Source: Aeromicrobium sp. Leaf350 (GTDB lineage Bacteria > Actinomycetota > Actinomycetes > Propionibacteriales > Nocardioidaceae). Taken from it: a stretch of DNA of 64,000 nt. The notes beneath the pieces are model-generated. The model ran no database searches. It was given only the letters and a program-made list of their open reading frames with translations, and had not been told where the DNA came from. Position numbers and translations under genes: made by a program. Location of the stretch: NCBI RefSeq assembly GCF_916858655.1, contig NZ_CAKASL010000002.1, forward strand, positions 186,001 through 250,000, in the 5' to 3' direction. Shown here in pieces: positions 38,330 to 47,125 of the stretch (position 1 is its first letter; each line of letters begins with the position of its first letter).

Positions 38330-39780
38330 CCGCAGTCCCTCTCCTCGACGGTGCCCCGGTCGAGGTCCTGCCGCAGCCAGACGACGTGACCGCAGGGCGT
38401 CGCGACGGGACGGTAGCGGTCGGCGACGGCGATCTTGAGCTCTTCGGCGTCGACGGCCCAGGTGTCGAAGTCGGACCACTCGACGACCCAGGTGGGGGCG
38501 TCCGGACCGCGCAGCACGTCGACGAGCTCGGTCAGCTGGGGGTCGCGCACGCGGATCGGCAGGCTCCAGAGGTTCTCGTAGGGGCTCTGCATCTCGGCAG
38601 CGAGCAGCACGTTCGGCTGTCCGTACGCGACGACCATCGTGTCGCCGGGCTCGCTGACGTCCCTGACGGCCTGTCCCAGGTCCTGGGCGTCGGTGTTGGC
38701 CTGGCTGCCGGCGGCGACGGAGTACGTCATGGTGACGACGAGTCCTGCGACGACGAGGACGGCTCCGGCGCGCCGCAGCCAGGGCGCGACGGCCGCGGCC
38801 ACGAGGCCGGCTCCCAGCGCCACGGCCGGCACGAGCTGCTGGAGGTAGTGGGCCCAGTAGCTGCCGCCGAGCACCGCCACGGCACTCACCGCGAGGATCG
38901 TCGCGGCGGTGGCGACGATCACGGGCTCCCGTCGACGCCTGACCGCGAGCACCAGCACGGCGATGCTAACCATCGCGAGACCGCTCACGGCCCAGGTACC
39001 GACGAGCACGAGGAAGCGTTCGGTCGTGGCCTCGCTGGCCGCGTCACCGATGACCCGGCCGGCGTCGACCCGGAAGACGATCAGGGCCTCGAACAGCTCG
39101 CCGGGATCGGTGCCACGCAGCGCGGCGCCGAGCACGAGGAGTGCGGTCGTCGCGACAGCACCACCGACTCCGCCGGCCAGGACGCGGAGCGACCGGTGTC
39201 GGTCGCTCGGCTGCGTCAGGGCCAGCACGCTGATCGCGACGACGGCGAAGACGAAGCCGTCGACGGTCGACTGCTTGACGGCCAGTCCGCAGGTCGCGAG
39301 CACTCCGGCAGTGGCGGCCCACCACGCGTCGCGCGGTCGGTGCAGGGCGAGCACGGTGCAGAGCAGGGCGAGGGCGACGAAGGGTGCGGCGAGCATCTCG
39401 CCGTTGACCCGCACGGTGCCGAGCCAGGGCGAGGCGCACAGGACGGCGGCCGTGCCGGCGGCCCAGGGCGCTGCGTGGCGTCCGGCAGCCACGGCCGCGG
39501 TCGCACCGACGGCCAGCACCGTGACCGCGGCGGCGAGGCAGCCGAGCAGGCGGATGGTCGTGAGGTCGCCGGCGGCGTCGAAGATCCACAGCAGCAGCGG
39601 CGGGCGGTCGACCCAGTAGTCGCCGTAGAGGGAGCTGCCGGACCCCCAGGAGTCGCCGACGATGAGGTAGCCGGCTTCGTCGTTCCCGGCGGGCGCTCCG
39701 AGGAACGGGAGGCGGAGGGCGACGGTGAGGGCTGCGAGGCCGAGGACAGTCAGGAGCGACGCGCGACGCTCCTGCTGCAT
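38326..39780 (-). CDS. Membrane glycosyltransferase of the GT-C type (GT39/ArnT-like)
   Basis: A 484-residue protein with about ten membrane helices. The first extracytoplasmic loop contains AGNDEAGYLIVGDSW and DRPPLLLWIFD, the acidic motif and proline-rich signature of GT-C transferases that use polyprenyl-phosphate sugars. A soluble C-terminal part of about 100 residues follows (SEPGDTMVVAYGQPNVL...). ATG 39780 is preceded by GGGGAAAGGG; an upstream extension of the frame to 39990 is mostly a shadow of the next gene. It heads the operon with PAP2 and the aldo/keto reductase. Confidence 0.82.
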   Translation of the reverse strand: MQQERRASLLTVLGLAALTVALRLPFLGAPAGNDEAGYLIVGDSWGSGSSLYGDYWVDRPPLLLWIFDAAGDLTTIRLLGCLAAAVTVLAVGATAAVAAGRHAAPWAAGTAAVLCASPWLGTVRVNGEMLAAPFVALALLCTVLALHRPRDAWWAATAGVLATCGLAVKQSTVDGFVFAVVAISVLALTQPSDRHRSLRVLAGGVGGAVATTALLVLGAALRGTDPGELFEALIVFRVDAGRVIGDAASEATTERFLVLVGTWAVSGLAMVSIAVLVLAVRRRREPVIVATAATILAVSAVAVLGGSYWAHYLQQLVPAVALGAGLVAAAVAPWLRRAGAVLVVAGLVVTMTYSVAAGSQANTDAQDLGQAVRDVSEPGDTMVVAYGQPNVLLAAEMQSPYENLWSLPIRVRDPQLTELVDVLRGPDAPTWVVEWSDFDTWAVDAEELKIAVADRYRPVATPCGHVVWLRQDLDRGTVEERDCG

Positions 39781-39883
39781 GCGTGCCCTTTCCCCTCGGT
39801 GGACGTGCAGCACTTTAGCCGCCAGGGGTCCGGCCGGTGACGCGAACACGTCGTCGGGGTGAAGGAGGTTCGGGACCGGCACG

Positions 39884-41104
39884 TCAGGCGGCGGTGCGCA
39901 GGGTGCTGTTGAGGGCCTCGACCATGCTCTCGGCGAGGTGGTGGTCGAGCAGCGAGCTGCAGACGGCTGGTTCTGGGTCGTCGGGGGCACGGGGCTGACT
40001 GTGTCGCCGGCGGGTGAGGCCGGATGACGAGAGCACGCCGCTGCCCTTCATGCGGTGGCAGCGTCTGCACTTGCAGTCGAGGTTGTGCCCGGCGGTGGGG
40101 CCTTCGGGGTGGGGTATCAGGTGGTCCTTCTCGCATCGCCGGGCCGGCGTGGTGCAGCCGTCGGTGGTGCAGACGCCGTCGCGGAACGCGAGGGCGGTGG
40201 AAAGGACGGTGGGCGCGAATCGGCCCAGGTAGGTGTGGTCGAGCACGCCTCCCGCTGGGTCGTGGACGATGCGGTGCCAGAGCGGGTTGGCGGTCGCGGC
40301 GAGCTGGGCGAGCCAGTCGACGGGCATGGTCCAACTGTGGTCGTCGGCGGCGGCCGGCATCTGCGTGTGGCCCGCGAGCGCCTCGACGGGAACGGTGACG
40401 GCGATGTCCATGTGCACGCGCGGCTCGCAGACGGAGGCGTCGCCGTTGCTGAGCCAGGAGCCGAGGAGGTCGGCGCGCTTCTGGGCGAGGGTTCGGTCGT
40501 CGTCGGGGTCGTCGAGCAGGCGTGCCGCCTGGGTGAGCCGGTTGTCGGCGGCCTGGGCGATGGGCGAGGGGATGAAGGCGCCGATCCAGGCCATGCCGTC
40601 GCCGTCGTGGTCGACCTTCACGTGGCGCAGGCTGTACGCCTTCTCGGCGGCCTCGATGGTCTCGAGCGGCTCGATCTTGGCGCAGAAGCGGATGAGCCAG
40701 CGACGGAGCTCTGCCGCGGTGTGGGTGGCGGCGTACTCCGACCCGCGCTGGTCGAGCGGGATGTGCGAGTCGGGGCGTTCGAGCTTCGCGGCCGCGTTGC
40801 TGAGCTGCACGGTGCGGACCGAGTCGAGGTGCCCGCTGCGGAACGCCAGCCAGGTCATGGGCAGCTGGTCGCGGGCGATGCGCATCGCCGACACGCGGGC
40901 CTCGACCTGCCGGTCGCTGAGGCCGGTGGCGAGCGCGAGGTCCTTCACCACGCCCATCTCCTCCGACCGCTGCCGCCACGAGGAGGTGTCGTGGATGGCG
41001 GCGACCCCGGCCTCGTACTCGTTGAGCAGCCAGTCCCACTCGGCGAACTCGGCACGGGCGCGCGCACGGGTGACCTCCACCCACGGACCAGTCCTTTTCG
41101 CCAT
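39884..41104 (-). CDS. DUF222/HNH endonuclease family protein (13E12-repeat type)
   Basis: A 406-residue protein. The first 280 residues form the mostly helical DUF222 region (WDWLLNEYEAGVAAIHDTSSWRQR...). The C-terminus is an HNH nuclease domain with CTTDGCTTPARRCEKDHLIPHPEGPTAGHNLDCKCRRCHRMKG, where cysteine pairs bind a structural zinc and DH..H is catalytic. This family is repeated many times in actinobacterial genomes, sometimes as mobile 13E12-type elements, but no transposon ends are seen here. The gene has its own intergenic regions on both sides. Confidence 0.88.
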   Translation of the reverse strand: MAKRTGPWVEVTRARARAEFAEWDWLLNEYEAGVAAIHDTSSWRQRSEEMGVVKDLALATGLSDRQVEARVSAMRIARDQLPMTWLAFRSGHLDSVRTVQLSNAAAKLERPDSHIPLDQRGSEYAATHTAAELRRWLIRFCAKIEPLETIEAAEKAYSLRHVKVDHDGDGMAWIGAFIPSPIAQAADNRLTQAARLLDDPDDDRTLAQKRADLLGSWLSNGDASVCEPRVHMDIAVTVPVEALAGHTQMPAAADDHSWTMPVDWLAQLAATANPLWHRIVHDPAGGVLDHTYLGRFAPTVLSTALAFRDGVCTTDGCTTPARRCEKDHLIPHPEGPTAGHNLDCKCRRCHRMKGSGVLSSSGLTRRRHSQPRAPDDPEPAVCSSLLDHHLAESMVEALNSTLRTAA

Positions 41105-41298
41105 GTTTCCAACCTAGAAGCGCCCTCGGACAACGCCCGAAGTCGCCGACAGGGGCTGTGGAAATCCCGCCGACTGCCGCGCACCGCAGTCAGATGACGT
41201 TCGTGGCGCTGGTGGTGGCGAACCTCTCCTTACGGTGGCGGAATGACGTGGAGGGCGTCTTGTGACCGGCCGGGCGAATGAACAATCGAGGAGATGTC

Positions 41299-41784
41299 AT
41301 GCGAACGTGGACGAAGACCGTGCTGAGTAGCACCCTCACAGGAGCTGTGACTGCAACCTTGCTTACCGCGGTCCCGGCGGCAGCCCAAGACGAGGGCGCG
41401 AACGTGGCCGATCTGCCGGTCTCCGCGAGCGAGCTGCTGATGATCAACGCGGGGCTCACGACGGCTGGTCGAGCTCCCCTCCCAACCGACACCGTTGCAC
41501 TTCGCGACAGCGGTGAGTCGTTCGCGGCGGTGACCTCGGCAGGGTCGTTGGTCGAGCGAACGGCGGAAGACGAGCCTGCAACCGCTGCTCGCGGGGTGAT
41601 TCCGAAGAAGATCAAGGAAGTCGTGGCGGCCTGCCTGGGCGTGTCAGTTGCAGCGACCGGTTTCTGGGCAGCCATCGTGGAGCAGCTCACGAGCTGGAAA
41701 AAGGCCGTCAAGTTCGTGGTCCGACGATTGGGCGTCGTAGGCGCGGTGTCGTGCATGGGTGGCATCGTCTGGAAGTACTTGTGA
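41299..41784 (+). CDS. Secreted precursor with cationic two-helix C-terminus (possible bacteriocin)
   Basis: A 161-residue protein. Residues 1-29 are a signal peptide (RTWTKTVLSSTLTG... ending PAAAQ). Residues 30-98 are acidic and polar, low in hydrophobics. Residues 99-161 are a hydrophobic, strongly basic end with two helices, KKIKEVVAACLGVSVAATGF and WKKAVKFVVRRLGVVGAV, plus cysteines 112 and 152. This looks like pre-pro-peptide architecture with a cationic amphipathic core. ATG 41299 has GAGGAG upstream; ATG 41278 is an alternative. The stop overlaps the start of a small membrane protein gene (GTGA). I recognise no family; bacteriocin is a hypothesis. Confidence 0.6.
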   Translation: MRTWTKTVLSSTLTGAVTATLLTAVPAAAQDEGANVADLPVSASELLMINAGLTTAGRAPLPTDTVALRDSGESFAAVTSAGSLVERTAEDEPATAARGVIPKKIKEVVAACLGVSVAATGFWAAIVEQLTSWKKAVKFVVRRLGVVGAVSCMGGIVWKYL

Positions 41785-42143
41785 GCGACCGAGGCGGTCT
41801 GGCGATCATGATCCGACGCATCCCATCCTCCACGCGGTCCTGGACCGGCGGAATGCCGATCGTGGCGCCCGTCGCCTTTGTCGCCTGCATCGTCGCGATG
41901 CTCCTGGTGGCTGAGCACACGACCCGGCCGGCGGCGGTGTTCGTCGTGCTCGGATGGGTGGCTCTCCTGGCCTCGCGTCGCGCCACGGTTTCCTACCTCC
42001 TCGGACTCGTGGTGCTGACCGGCGTCTGTGCCACCGGTCTGACCGTGGCTGGTCGGAGCGAGCCATGGGCTCTCGCGACGCTGGTGCCGGGGGTTCTCGC
42101 CGCCAGCGGGGTGGTCGCGCTGACGCGACGCCAGGAGGCTTGA
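41781..42143 (+). CDS. Small four-helix membrane protein, possible immunity or export partner
   Basis: A 120-residue protein with four hydrophobic segments: PIVAPVAFVACIVAMLLVA, AAVFVVLGWVALLAS, VSYLLGLVVLTGVCATGL and ALATLVPGVLAASGVVAL. It has no recognised domain. GTG 41781 overlaps the stop of the secreted cationic precursor (GTGA at 41781-41784), indicating obligate co-expression; an ATG nine codons later (41808) is possible. Small multi-helix membrane proteins encoded right after a peptide precursor often confer immunity, which is the basis for the suggested role. Confidence 0.55.
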   Translation: MSDRGGLAIMIRRIPSSTRSWTGGMPIVAPVAFVACIVAMLLVAEHTTRPAAVFVVLGWVALLASRRATVSYLLGLVVLTGVCATGLTVAGRSEPWALATLVPGVLAASGVVALTRRQEA

Positions 42144-42165
42144 TCCGCCGTGGTGGGGTGGTGCA

Positions 42166-42981
42166 ATGACGCAAGTACTGGTGACGCAGGTCCGTGGCAA
42201 GACCGGGGCGCCCTTGTCGGCGCTGTTGGTGGAGCGAGGCGCGGAGGTGCTGGGCGGCACCCGCGATCCTGAGGCGCTGCGCCTGGCGGGAGTCACGCCG
42301 GTCCGGTTCGCGTGGGACGAGCCCGACACCTGGGCGCCGGCACTCCGCGACGTCGACGCGGTCTACCTCGTGCGCCCCGACTGGGAGAACGCGCCCGAGA
42401 TCATCGAGGCCTTCCTTGCGGAGGCCGAGCCCTCCACGCGGGTGGTGTTCCTGTCGGAGCAGGACGCCGACTACACCGCACCGGACGGCTGGTCGCCCCG
42501 CAACGAGGCGGCCGTGCGGGGGAGTGGTCGGCCGTGGACGATCCTGCGGCCGAGCTGGTTCTCGCAGTCCTTCACCGACCCGCGCCTGTTCGCGGGCGCC
42601 GTGCTCGACGACGGCGAGCTGCCGTTCCCGGCCGGTGACGGGCGGGTCGCCTGGATCGACGCCCGCGACATCGCCGCCGTCGCTGCGGTCGCGTTGACGG
42701 AGGACGGTCACGACGGCCAGACGTACGAGATCACCGGCCCCGAGGCCCTCACGCTTCCGGAGACTGCCGAGGTGCTCTCGACGCTCCTGGGCCGGCAGGT
42801 CGTGCACCGCGACCTGTCGATCGACGAGGCCCTCGGCGACTCCACCGGGTTCGCCCGCGAGCTCGACGCGCTCACGTTCGAGCGTGTCACCGCAGGCCGC
42901 TTCGCACCTGTCACTGACACCGTCGAGCGGCTCACCGGCCGGTCCTCTCGGAGCCTGCGGGATCTCGACCTCCCGCACTGA
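42166..42981 (+). CDS. NmrA-like NAD(P)-binding protein
   Basis: A 271-residue atypical SDR of the NmrA/ergot-alkaloid AgnE-like group. It begins MTQVLVTQVRGKTGAPLSALLVERGAEVLGGTRDPEALRL; the usual GxxGxxG is altered (VRGKTGA). Later LRPSWFSQSFTD, GRVAWIDARDIAAVAAVALTE and GQTYEITGPEALT are typical. Members sense or reduce NAD(P)-linked substrates. It lies 22 bp after the small membrane protein gene and may share its transcript, although the function seems unrelated. Confidence 0.8.
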   Translation: MTQVLVTQVRGKTGAPLSALLVERGAEVLGGTRDPEALRLAGVTPVRFAWDEPDTWAPALRDVDAVYLVRPDWENAPEIIEAFLAEAEPSTRVVFLSEQDADYTAPDGWSPRNEAAVRGSGRPWTILRPSWFSQSFTDPRLFAGAVLDDGELPFPAGDGRVAWIDARDIAAVAAVALTEDGHDGQTYEITGPEALTLPETAEVLSTLLGRQVVHRDLSIDEALGDSTGFARELDALTFERVTAGRFAPVTDTVERLTGRSSRSLRDLDLPH

Positions 42982-42986
42982 CCGCG

Positions 42987-42992
42987 TACGGT
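42987..42992 (+). promoter_or_regulatory. -10 element TACGGT of leaderless transcript
   Basis: TACGGT ends six bases before ATG 42999. Confidence 0.5.
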
Positions 42993-42998
42993 CTCCCC

Positions 42999-44189
42999 AT
43001 GTCGCTCAAGGGGAGTCGCCGCGGTCTGGTCGTGCTGGCGGCCATCGCGGTCGTGTCCGTGGTCATTGCGCTGGTCGTGGTCGCCCCGTGGGAGGGCGAC
43101 TCGGCCGACGAGGGTGTCGCCCAGTCGTCGGACCGCGATTTCCCGACGCGCGGTGACTTCGCCGACGAGACCGATCTGGTCGACGCCGCCGCGGACGCCT
43201 GGCGCAGCGGTGACAGTCGCGACGTGCGGACCGAGCCCGAGGGCGCGATCGAGCTGCTCTGGGCCGGCGAGGTGCGGGCGGAGGTGGTCGACGGCGTGTC
43301 CGTCGGCGACGACACGCCGGAATCGGTGCCGGTCGTGGTGCTGCGGTCGGGATCCAAGGTCGCGACGTTCGTCATCAGGGACGACGGCCAGGACGTGGAC
43401 GGTCTCGGCATCCGCGAGCTGAGCAGCTACCCGAGCCCGATCATCCCGCTCGCCGGGAACCTGGCCCTGGCGGCGTCCGGCATGCCGAGCTCGTACGAGG
43501 CGGCCGACCTGGACGGATCGGAGCTGACAGCCGAGTCCGACGACGGTCTGATCAGCTCCACGGAGTCCAACGAGTTCCTCGCGCTGCGGCTCGACGAGAC
43601 CAGCGTCTCGTCGAGCAGCGATCGGCCCGGCGTCTACGTCGAGGGACGCGTCATCCGGGTCGACGACGACCTCGACCGGATCTGGAGCCTGCTGACTGAT
43701 CCCGACCGCGCCGAGGCGCTGCGGGCGGGGTTGCGTGAGGTCGTCGGGCCGCGGTCCGACCAAGAGGGCGGCCGTCTGGAGCTGCCCGAGGTCGGCATCG
43801 CCGGCGAGCTGGAGGCCCCGGACGGTGCCCTGGTCCTGGTGCTCGAGGCGACCGGCACGGGCGTGCGCTGGTCGCGTGCCGTGGTGGCCGTGGCATCCGG
43901 CGAGCCGGGTTCGGAGCTCGTCGTCGCGCGTCTCGGCTACGACGACGGCACTGATGCCTGGGTGGGGTCGGCCTGGATCACGTCCGAGGAGACCGCGCCC
44001 TACCTGGTGGTGGCCGGGGGTGATGGGACCGAGCGCATCGAGGTCAGGGTCGCGACGACCTCGACCGCGGTCGTGGGAGCCGGGATCGTGGTCCCCACCG
44101 TGGTCGGCACCGACAACTTCCTGCCCGACGTGGTGATCGCCGGCTTCACCGCCGACGGCACGGTCGTCGCCGCGATGCCCCCGGTCTGA
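42999..44189 (+). CDS. Membrane-anchored extracytoplasmic protein of unknown function
   Basis: A 396-residue protein with one N-terminal membrane segment (residues 9-28, LVVLAAIAVVSVVIALVVV) and a long acidic exterior part rich in Asp, Glu, Gly and Val. No conserved domain was recognised, and cysteine is absent, which fits an exported protein. The TACGGT six bases before the ATG suggests a leaderless transcript, so it is probably not co-transcribed with the NmrA-like gene. The next gene converges on it. Confidence 0.65.
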   Translation: MSLKGSRRGLVVLAAIAVVSVVIALVVVAPWEGDSADEGVAQSSDRDFPTRGDFADETDLVDAAADAWRSGDSRDVRTEPEGAIELLWAGEVRAEVVDGVSVGDDTPESVPVVVLRSGSKVATFVIRDDGQDVDGLGIRELSSYPSPIIPLAGNLALAASGMPSSYEAADLDGSELTAESDDGLISSTESNEFLALRLDETSVSSSSDRPGVYVEGRVIRVDDDLDRIWSLLTDPDRAEALRAGLREVVGPRSDQEGGRLELPEVGIAGELEAPDGALVLVLEATGTGVRWSRAVVAVASGEPGSELVVARLGYDDGTDAWVGSAWITSEETAPYLVVAGGDGTERIEVRVATTSTAVVGAGIVVPTVVGTDNFLPDVVIAGFTADGTVVAAMPPV

Positions 44190-44217
44190 CGCCACTCAGT
44201 CGTCGTTCCCGGCGGTG

Positions 44218-44481
44218 TCACTCCAGGTCGTACAGAGTCGGTGGATCGCCGGGCTTGCGGCGGCGCTTCTCCTTGGCCCAGGCCTGGATGCGATGTCGTG
44301 TGTGCGCCATGACGATGAAAAGCGCAGCCACGACGAAGAACAGCAGACCCAGCCACCACGAGTCGGGCGCCATCACGATGACAGCAACACCTACCGCCAC
44401 GCTCCCCGCCGCAAAGAGGTAGTGGCCCCACGTCGTCGTCGGTCCTCGCCCGTAATAGCCGCCGAAGTCTCCGTCGCTCAT
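44218..44481 (-). CDS. Small two-helix membrane protein
   Basis: An 87-residue protein. A short Gly/Tyr-rich head (SDGDFGGYYGRGP) is followed by two membrane helices (HYLFAAGSVAVGVAVIVMA and WLGLLFFVVAALFIVMAHT) and a basic tail (KEKRRRKPGDPP). No family recognised. ATG 44481 has AGGAGG four bases upstream and is preferred over the longer frame from 44541. Confidence 0.6.
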   Translation of the reverse strand: MSDGDFGGYYGRGPTTTWGHYLFAAGSVAVGVAVIVMAPDSWWLGLLFFVVAALFIVMAHTRHRIQAWAKEKRRRKPGDPPTLYDLE

Positions 44482-44569
44482 CGACCCTCCTGAAGCCGTC
44501 GCGTGCGACGAATCTAGGACGAGCGTGTGTGACTTCGGCACGTCGGATGATGCTCACTTCGTCAGAGTC

Positions 44570-46126
44570 TCAGCGCTGCGACGGACGATAACCGGCTGCG
44601 GCGGCGTCGGCCGGAGTGCGGAAGCACCTCTCCGGCGTCGTCTGGGCATAGAACTGACCGCCGGGCACGTGATAGATGCCGGACTGGTTTCCCTTGATCG
44701 GCGCATACCCCGGGCAGTCGTACCGCGAGACGGGTGGCACCGAACCTCCCGGCGAGGGCGGGGGCGGGCAGGCTCGCGGGTTGTCGATCGCCACAGCCGG
44801 AGAACCGGCAGCGCGGTACTCGTTGAAGTTGATCGCACGGAACATTGTCGGACCTTGGTAGATCACCTGGTCGCTGCAGGCGTCGCGCGAGAAGCGATCG
44901 CCCGGGAAGCGCTGGACGGGCTGCGGGCTCGGGAAGTCCTCGCCGCCCCACATGGCGTAGGTGATCGGCCCGCCCTGGCCGCCGGCGACGTTGTTCATGT
45001 GCGCGATCGGATCGGCCCAGCTGAGCTTCTGGAAGCCCTGGTTCTGGATCACGTCGAAGCGACGGAACCCGGAGGCCTGCCACTCGGCGTAGCTGAGCTT
45101 GTGCGTGATCCCGGCGGGTTCACGCACGAACAGCTCCGACGAGGTGGACCACTGGTGGTAAGTGCTGCCCTGGATCCAGCCGGCCGCCCAGGCGGCGGGC
45201 TGTCCGGCCTTCTGCCACTGCCCGAAGGACAGCTGCTGCCAGAGCCAGGTCGACTCCTGCGTGGTCCAGAAGGTCACCGCATAGATTGCCGGTGACCAGG
45301 GGTAGCGGACATAGCTCGTCGGTGCAGGCGACGGCGACTGGAAGCCGTAGTGGTTCTGCCAGCGCTGGTAGGAGAGCGGTGTCGGCTGGGAGCCGTTCAC
45401 GAGCTCGTAGATGGCGCCGTCGTAGGCGGTCATGCGGAGTGGCCAACGGGCATCGGCGTTCGAGGTGTCGACCTGCTGCGGCAGCTCGACCGCCACGTTG
45501 GGGCACGACTGGAGGGCGGTCTGGATCGAGCTGCGCTCCCCGTCGTCGACCGCCAGGCTCCAGCGGTACTTCACCAGCACCCAGTCGGTGAGGTACTGGC
45601 AGCGCGCCGCCGCGAGGGGCGGCAGCCAGGCGGACGGGTCCCTGTCTCCCTTGGACGAGTTCACCGAGCTGGTCACGGCGACGAGCGCGTAGGGGACGTC
45701 GAGGTCGTTCGCGAACGCGCGACGCTTCTCGGGTGTCCAGGCGTAGGCACCGGACTTCCACGCCTCGCTCAGCGCGACGACGTGATCGATCTGCACCTGG
45801 CTCGCCTGGGTCCAGGTCGCGCCGTCGTAGGGGGAGGTCCACTGGCCGGTGGCCACGGTGCAGCCGTTCCCGAACGTGACCGCGACGGCAGACTCGGCCT
45901 GCAGCACCTCGGATCGGGTGTCACAGCCGTCGCTGTCGGCGTCGATCCAGTGCTGGAACAGCTCACGGTCGTAGCCCTGCGTCTCGGCCGGTGCGCCCGG
46001 CAGCGAGGCGACGACATCACGCGCGGTGCTGGTCGCGGCGACCGCCGTCGGAGCGACGAGCACGGACACGAACCCGGTGGCGAGCACGGCGCTGGACAGC
46101 GCCATCGCCAGCTTGCGGCTGAACAT
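44570..46126 (-). CDS. Secreted HNH nuclease (DUF1524 type) with five internal repeats
   Basis: A 518-residue exported protein. The signal peptide covers residues 1-30 (ending TAVAA). Residues 50-215 are a GmrSD/DUF1524-like HNH domain with QIDHVVALSEAW (His115) and VTSSVNSSKGDRDPSAWLPP (Asn156), followed by CQYLTDWVLVKYRW. Residues 250-440 contain five copies of an (L/I)x(Y/F)xxW motif at 251, 299, 344, 388 and 432, spaced 44-48 residues apart. A Cys-rich tail ends FYAQTTPERCFRTPADAAAAG, a module common in secreted actinobacterial nucleases. It likely degrades extracellular DNA, with the repeats binding the cell surface or a polymer. Confidence 0.82.
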   Translation of the reverse strand: MFSRKLAMALSSAVLATGFVSVLVAPTAVAATSTARDVVASLPGAPAETQGYDRELFQHWIDADSDGCDTRSEVLQAESAVAVTFGNGCTVATGQWTSPYDGATWTQASQVQIDHVVALSEAWKSGAYAWTPEKRRAFANDLDVPYALVAVTSSVNSSKGDRDPSAWLPPLAAARCQYLTDWVLVKYRWSLAVDDGERSSIQTALQSCPNVAVELPQQVDTSNADARWPLRMTAYDGAIYELVNGSQPTPLSYQRWQNHYGFQSPSPAPTSYVRYPWSPAIYAVTFWTTQESTWLWQQLSFGQWQKAGQPAAWAAGWIQGSTYHQWSTSSELFVREPAGITHKLSYAEWQASGFRRFDVIQNQGFQKLSWADPIAHMNNVAGGQGGPITYAMWGGEDFPSPQPVQRFPGDRFSRDACSDQVIYQGPTMFRAINFNEYRAAGSPAVAIDNPRACPPPPSPGGSVPPVSRYDCPGYAPIKGNQSGIYHVPGGQFYAQTTPERCFRTPADAAAAGYRPSQR

Positions 46127-46229
46127 CGAGATCTCCCGTCCCGGGCACTCCCCATGCCCAGCGGAACGTTCTCATGTACCTCATTGGCGCGTCACAGGAA
46201 TCGGGAAACTATTGAGCAAATTCTTGTCG

Positions 46230-47057
46230 TCAGGCGGGAGGAAGAGCTCGGGCCAGGCGCTCATGAGTCTCGCGGACTGAGCCGGTGTCGAGGGGGCCGG
46301 CGGCCTCGAGAAGCGGGTAGAGCTTCCGGGGCCAGAGCACGTCGACGCCCTGCGTGGCGAAGGCGCCGCCGAAGAGAGGCCAGTCCGCCTCAACGAAGCA
46401 AAGGACACCGCGGACCGGCACGTCCTCGGAGACGAGGCTCTCCACCAGTGCGACCTGCTTCAGGACACCGTCGACGAGCTTGCTGCAGTTCCGTGAGCCA
46501 ACCATCAGCCTCTCGACGCGCGGGCGGATGAGGCCGCCCTCGACCTGGAGCCTCGGCCGCCCCTGGTACCGCTTGGGATCGATGACGAAGACGCCGTTGC
46601 CGGTCACGACGACGTGGTCGATGTTCGCCCGAGAGCCGGGGACGCGTCGGTCGTGGAGCACTCGGAGATCGTCGTTCGCGAGCTCGTTGAGTCGTTGGCC
46701 AACCCGCTCCTCGCCGACTGCTCCGGTCTCCCACGAGGTGGTGCTCTGCGGGGCGTCGCTCAGAGCGAGGATGAGACCGCCGATCCGCGGGTTCCTCGCC
46801 CGGATGCGCTTCTCGCGCGACGCCTTGCGACGTTCGAACTCGCGGCGGGCGGACGCGCCCGGGACGCCGATGTCGATGGGTCCAGGTCCGGCAGCAGGCC
46901 CAGCGACGGCCGCCTCGTGCGTGGGGCAGCGGACGGTCTTGCTGGATCGCTCGTAGATGGCCTCGGTCTGGGCAGGCAGCGCGGTCTCGCAGACACGGCA
47001 CACGCCGTCGTACCGCAGCCGCATGCGCTTGTCACCGGCCGGAGTCTCCCTCTCCAT
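46230..47057 (-). CDS. NERD domain protein (nuclease-related)
   Basis: A 275-residue protein. A zinc-type N-terminus (CRVCETALP...VRCPTHE) precedes a NERD nuclease-related domain at about residues 110-230, with WETGAVGEERVGQRLNEL, RANIDHVVVTGNGVFVIDPKRYQGR and LVDGVLKQVALVE. NERD domains share the PD-(D/E)XK-like core (D...D-x-K) and are thought to act on DNA or RNA in processing or defence. TACCGT lies six bases before the ATG, suggesting a leaderless transcript. It diverges from gabD. Confidence 0.85.
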   Translation of the reverse strand: MERETPAGDKRMRLRYDGVCRVCETALPAQTEAIYERSSKTVRCPTHEAAVAGPAAGPGPIDIGVPGASARREFERRKASREKRIRARNPRIGGLILALSDAPQSTTSWETGAVGEERVGQRLNELANDDLRVLHDRRVPGSRANIDHVVVTGNGVFVIDPKRYQGRPRLQVEGGLIRPRVERLMVGSRNCSKLVDGVLKQVALVESLVSEDVPVRGVLCFVEADWPLFGGAFATQGVDVLWPRKLYPLLEAAGPLDTGSVRETHERLARALPPA

Positions 47058-47063
47058 GAGCGG

Positions 47064-47069
47064 ACGGTA
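47064..47069 (-). promoter_or_regulatory. -10 element TACCGT of leaderless NERD-gene transcript
   Basis: TACCGT on the minus strand ends six bases before the ATG at 47057. Confidence 0.5.
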
Positions 47070-47125
47070 GTCGTGAAGAGGGTCACCTCACGCGTGCGCC
47101 CTCCGTCGACGGGTACTCCTCCCGC

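Noticed and set aside
38386-39840. 484-codon plus-strand open frame opposite the glycosyltransferase
   Set aside because: Composition is Gly/Glu/Arg-rich with no domain, as expected of an antisense shadow; the minus strand has membrane helices and GT-C motifs.
39884-41104. 13E12/HNH gene as a mobile element
   Set aside because: No terminal repeats or target-site duplications were seen around it, so it is listed only as a coding gene.
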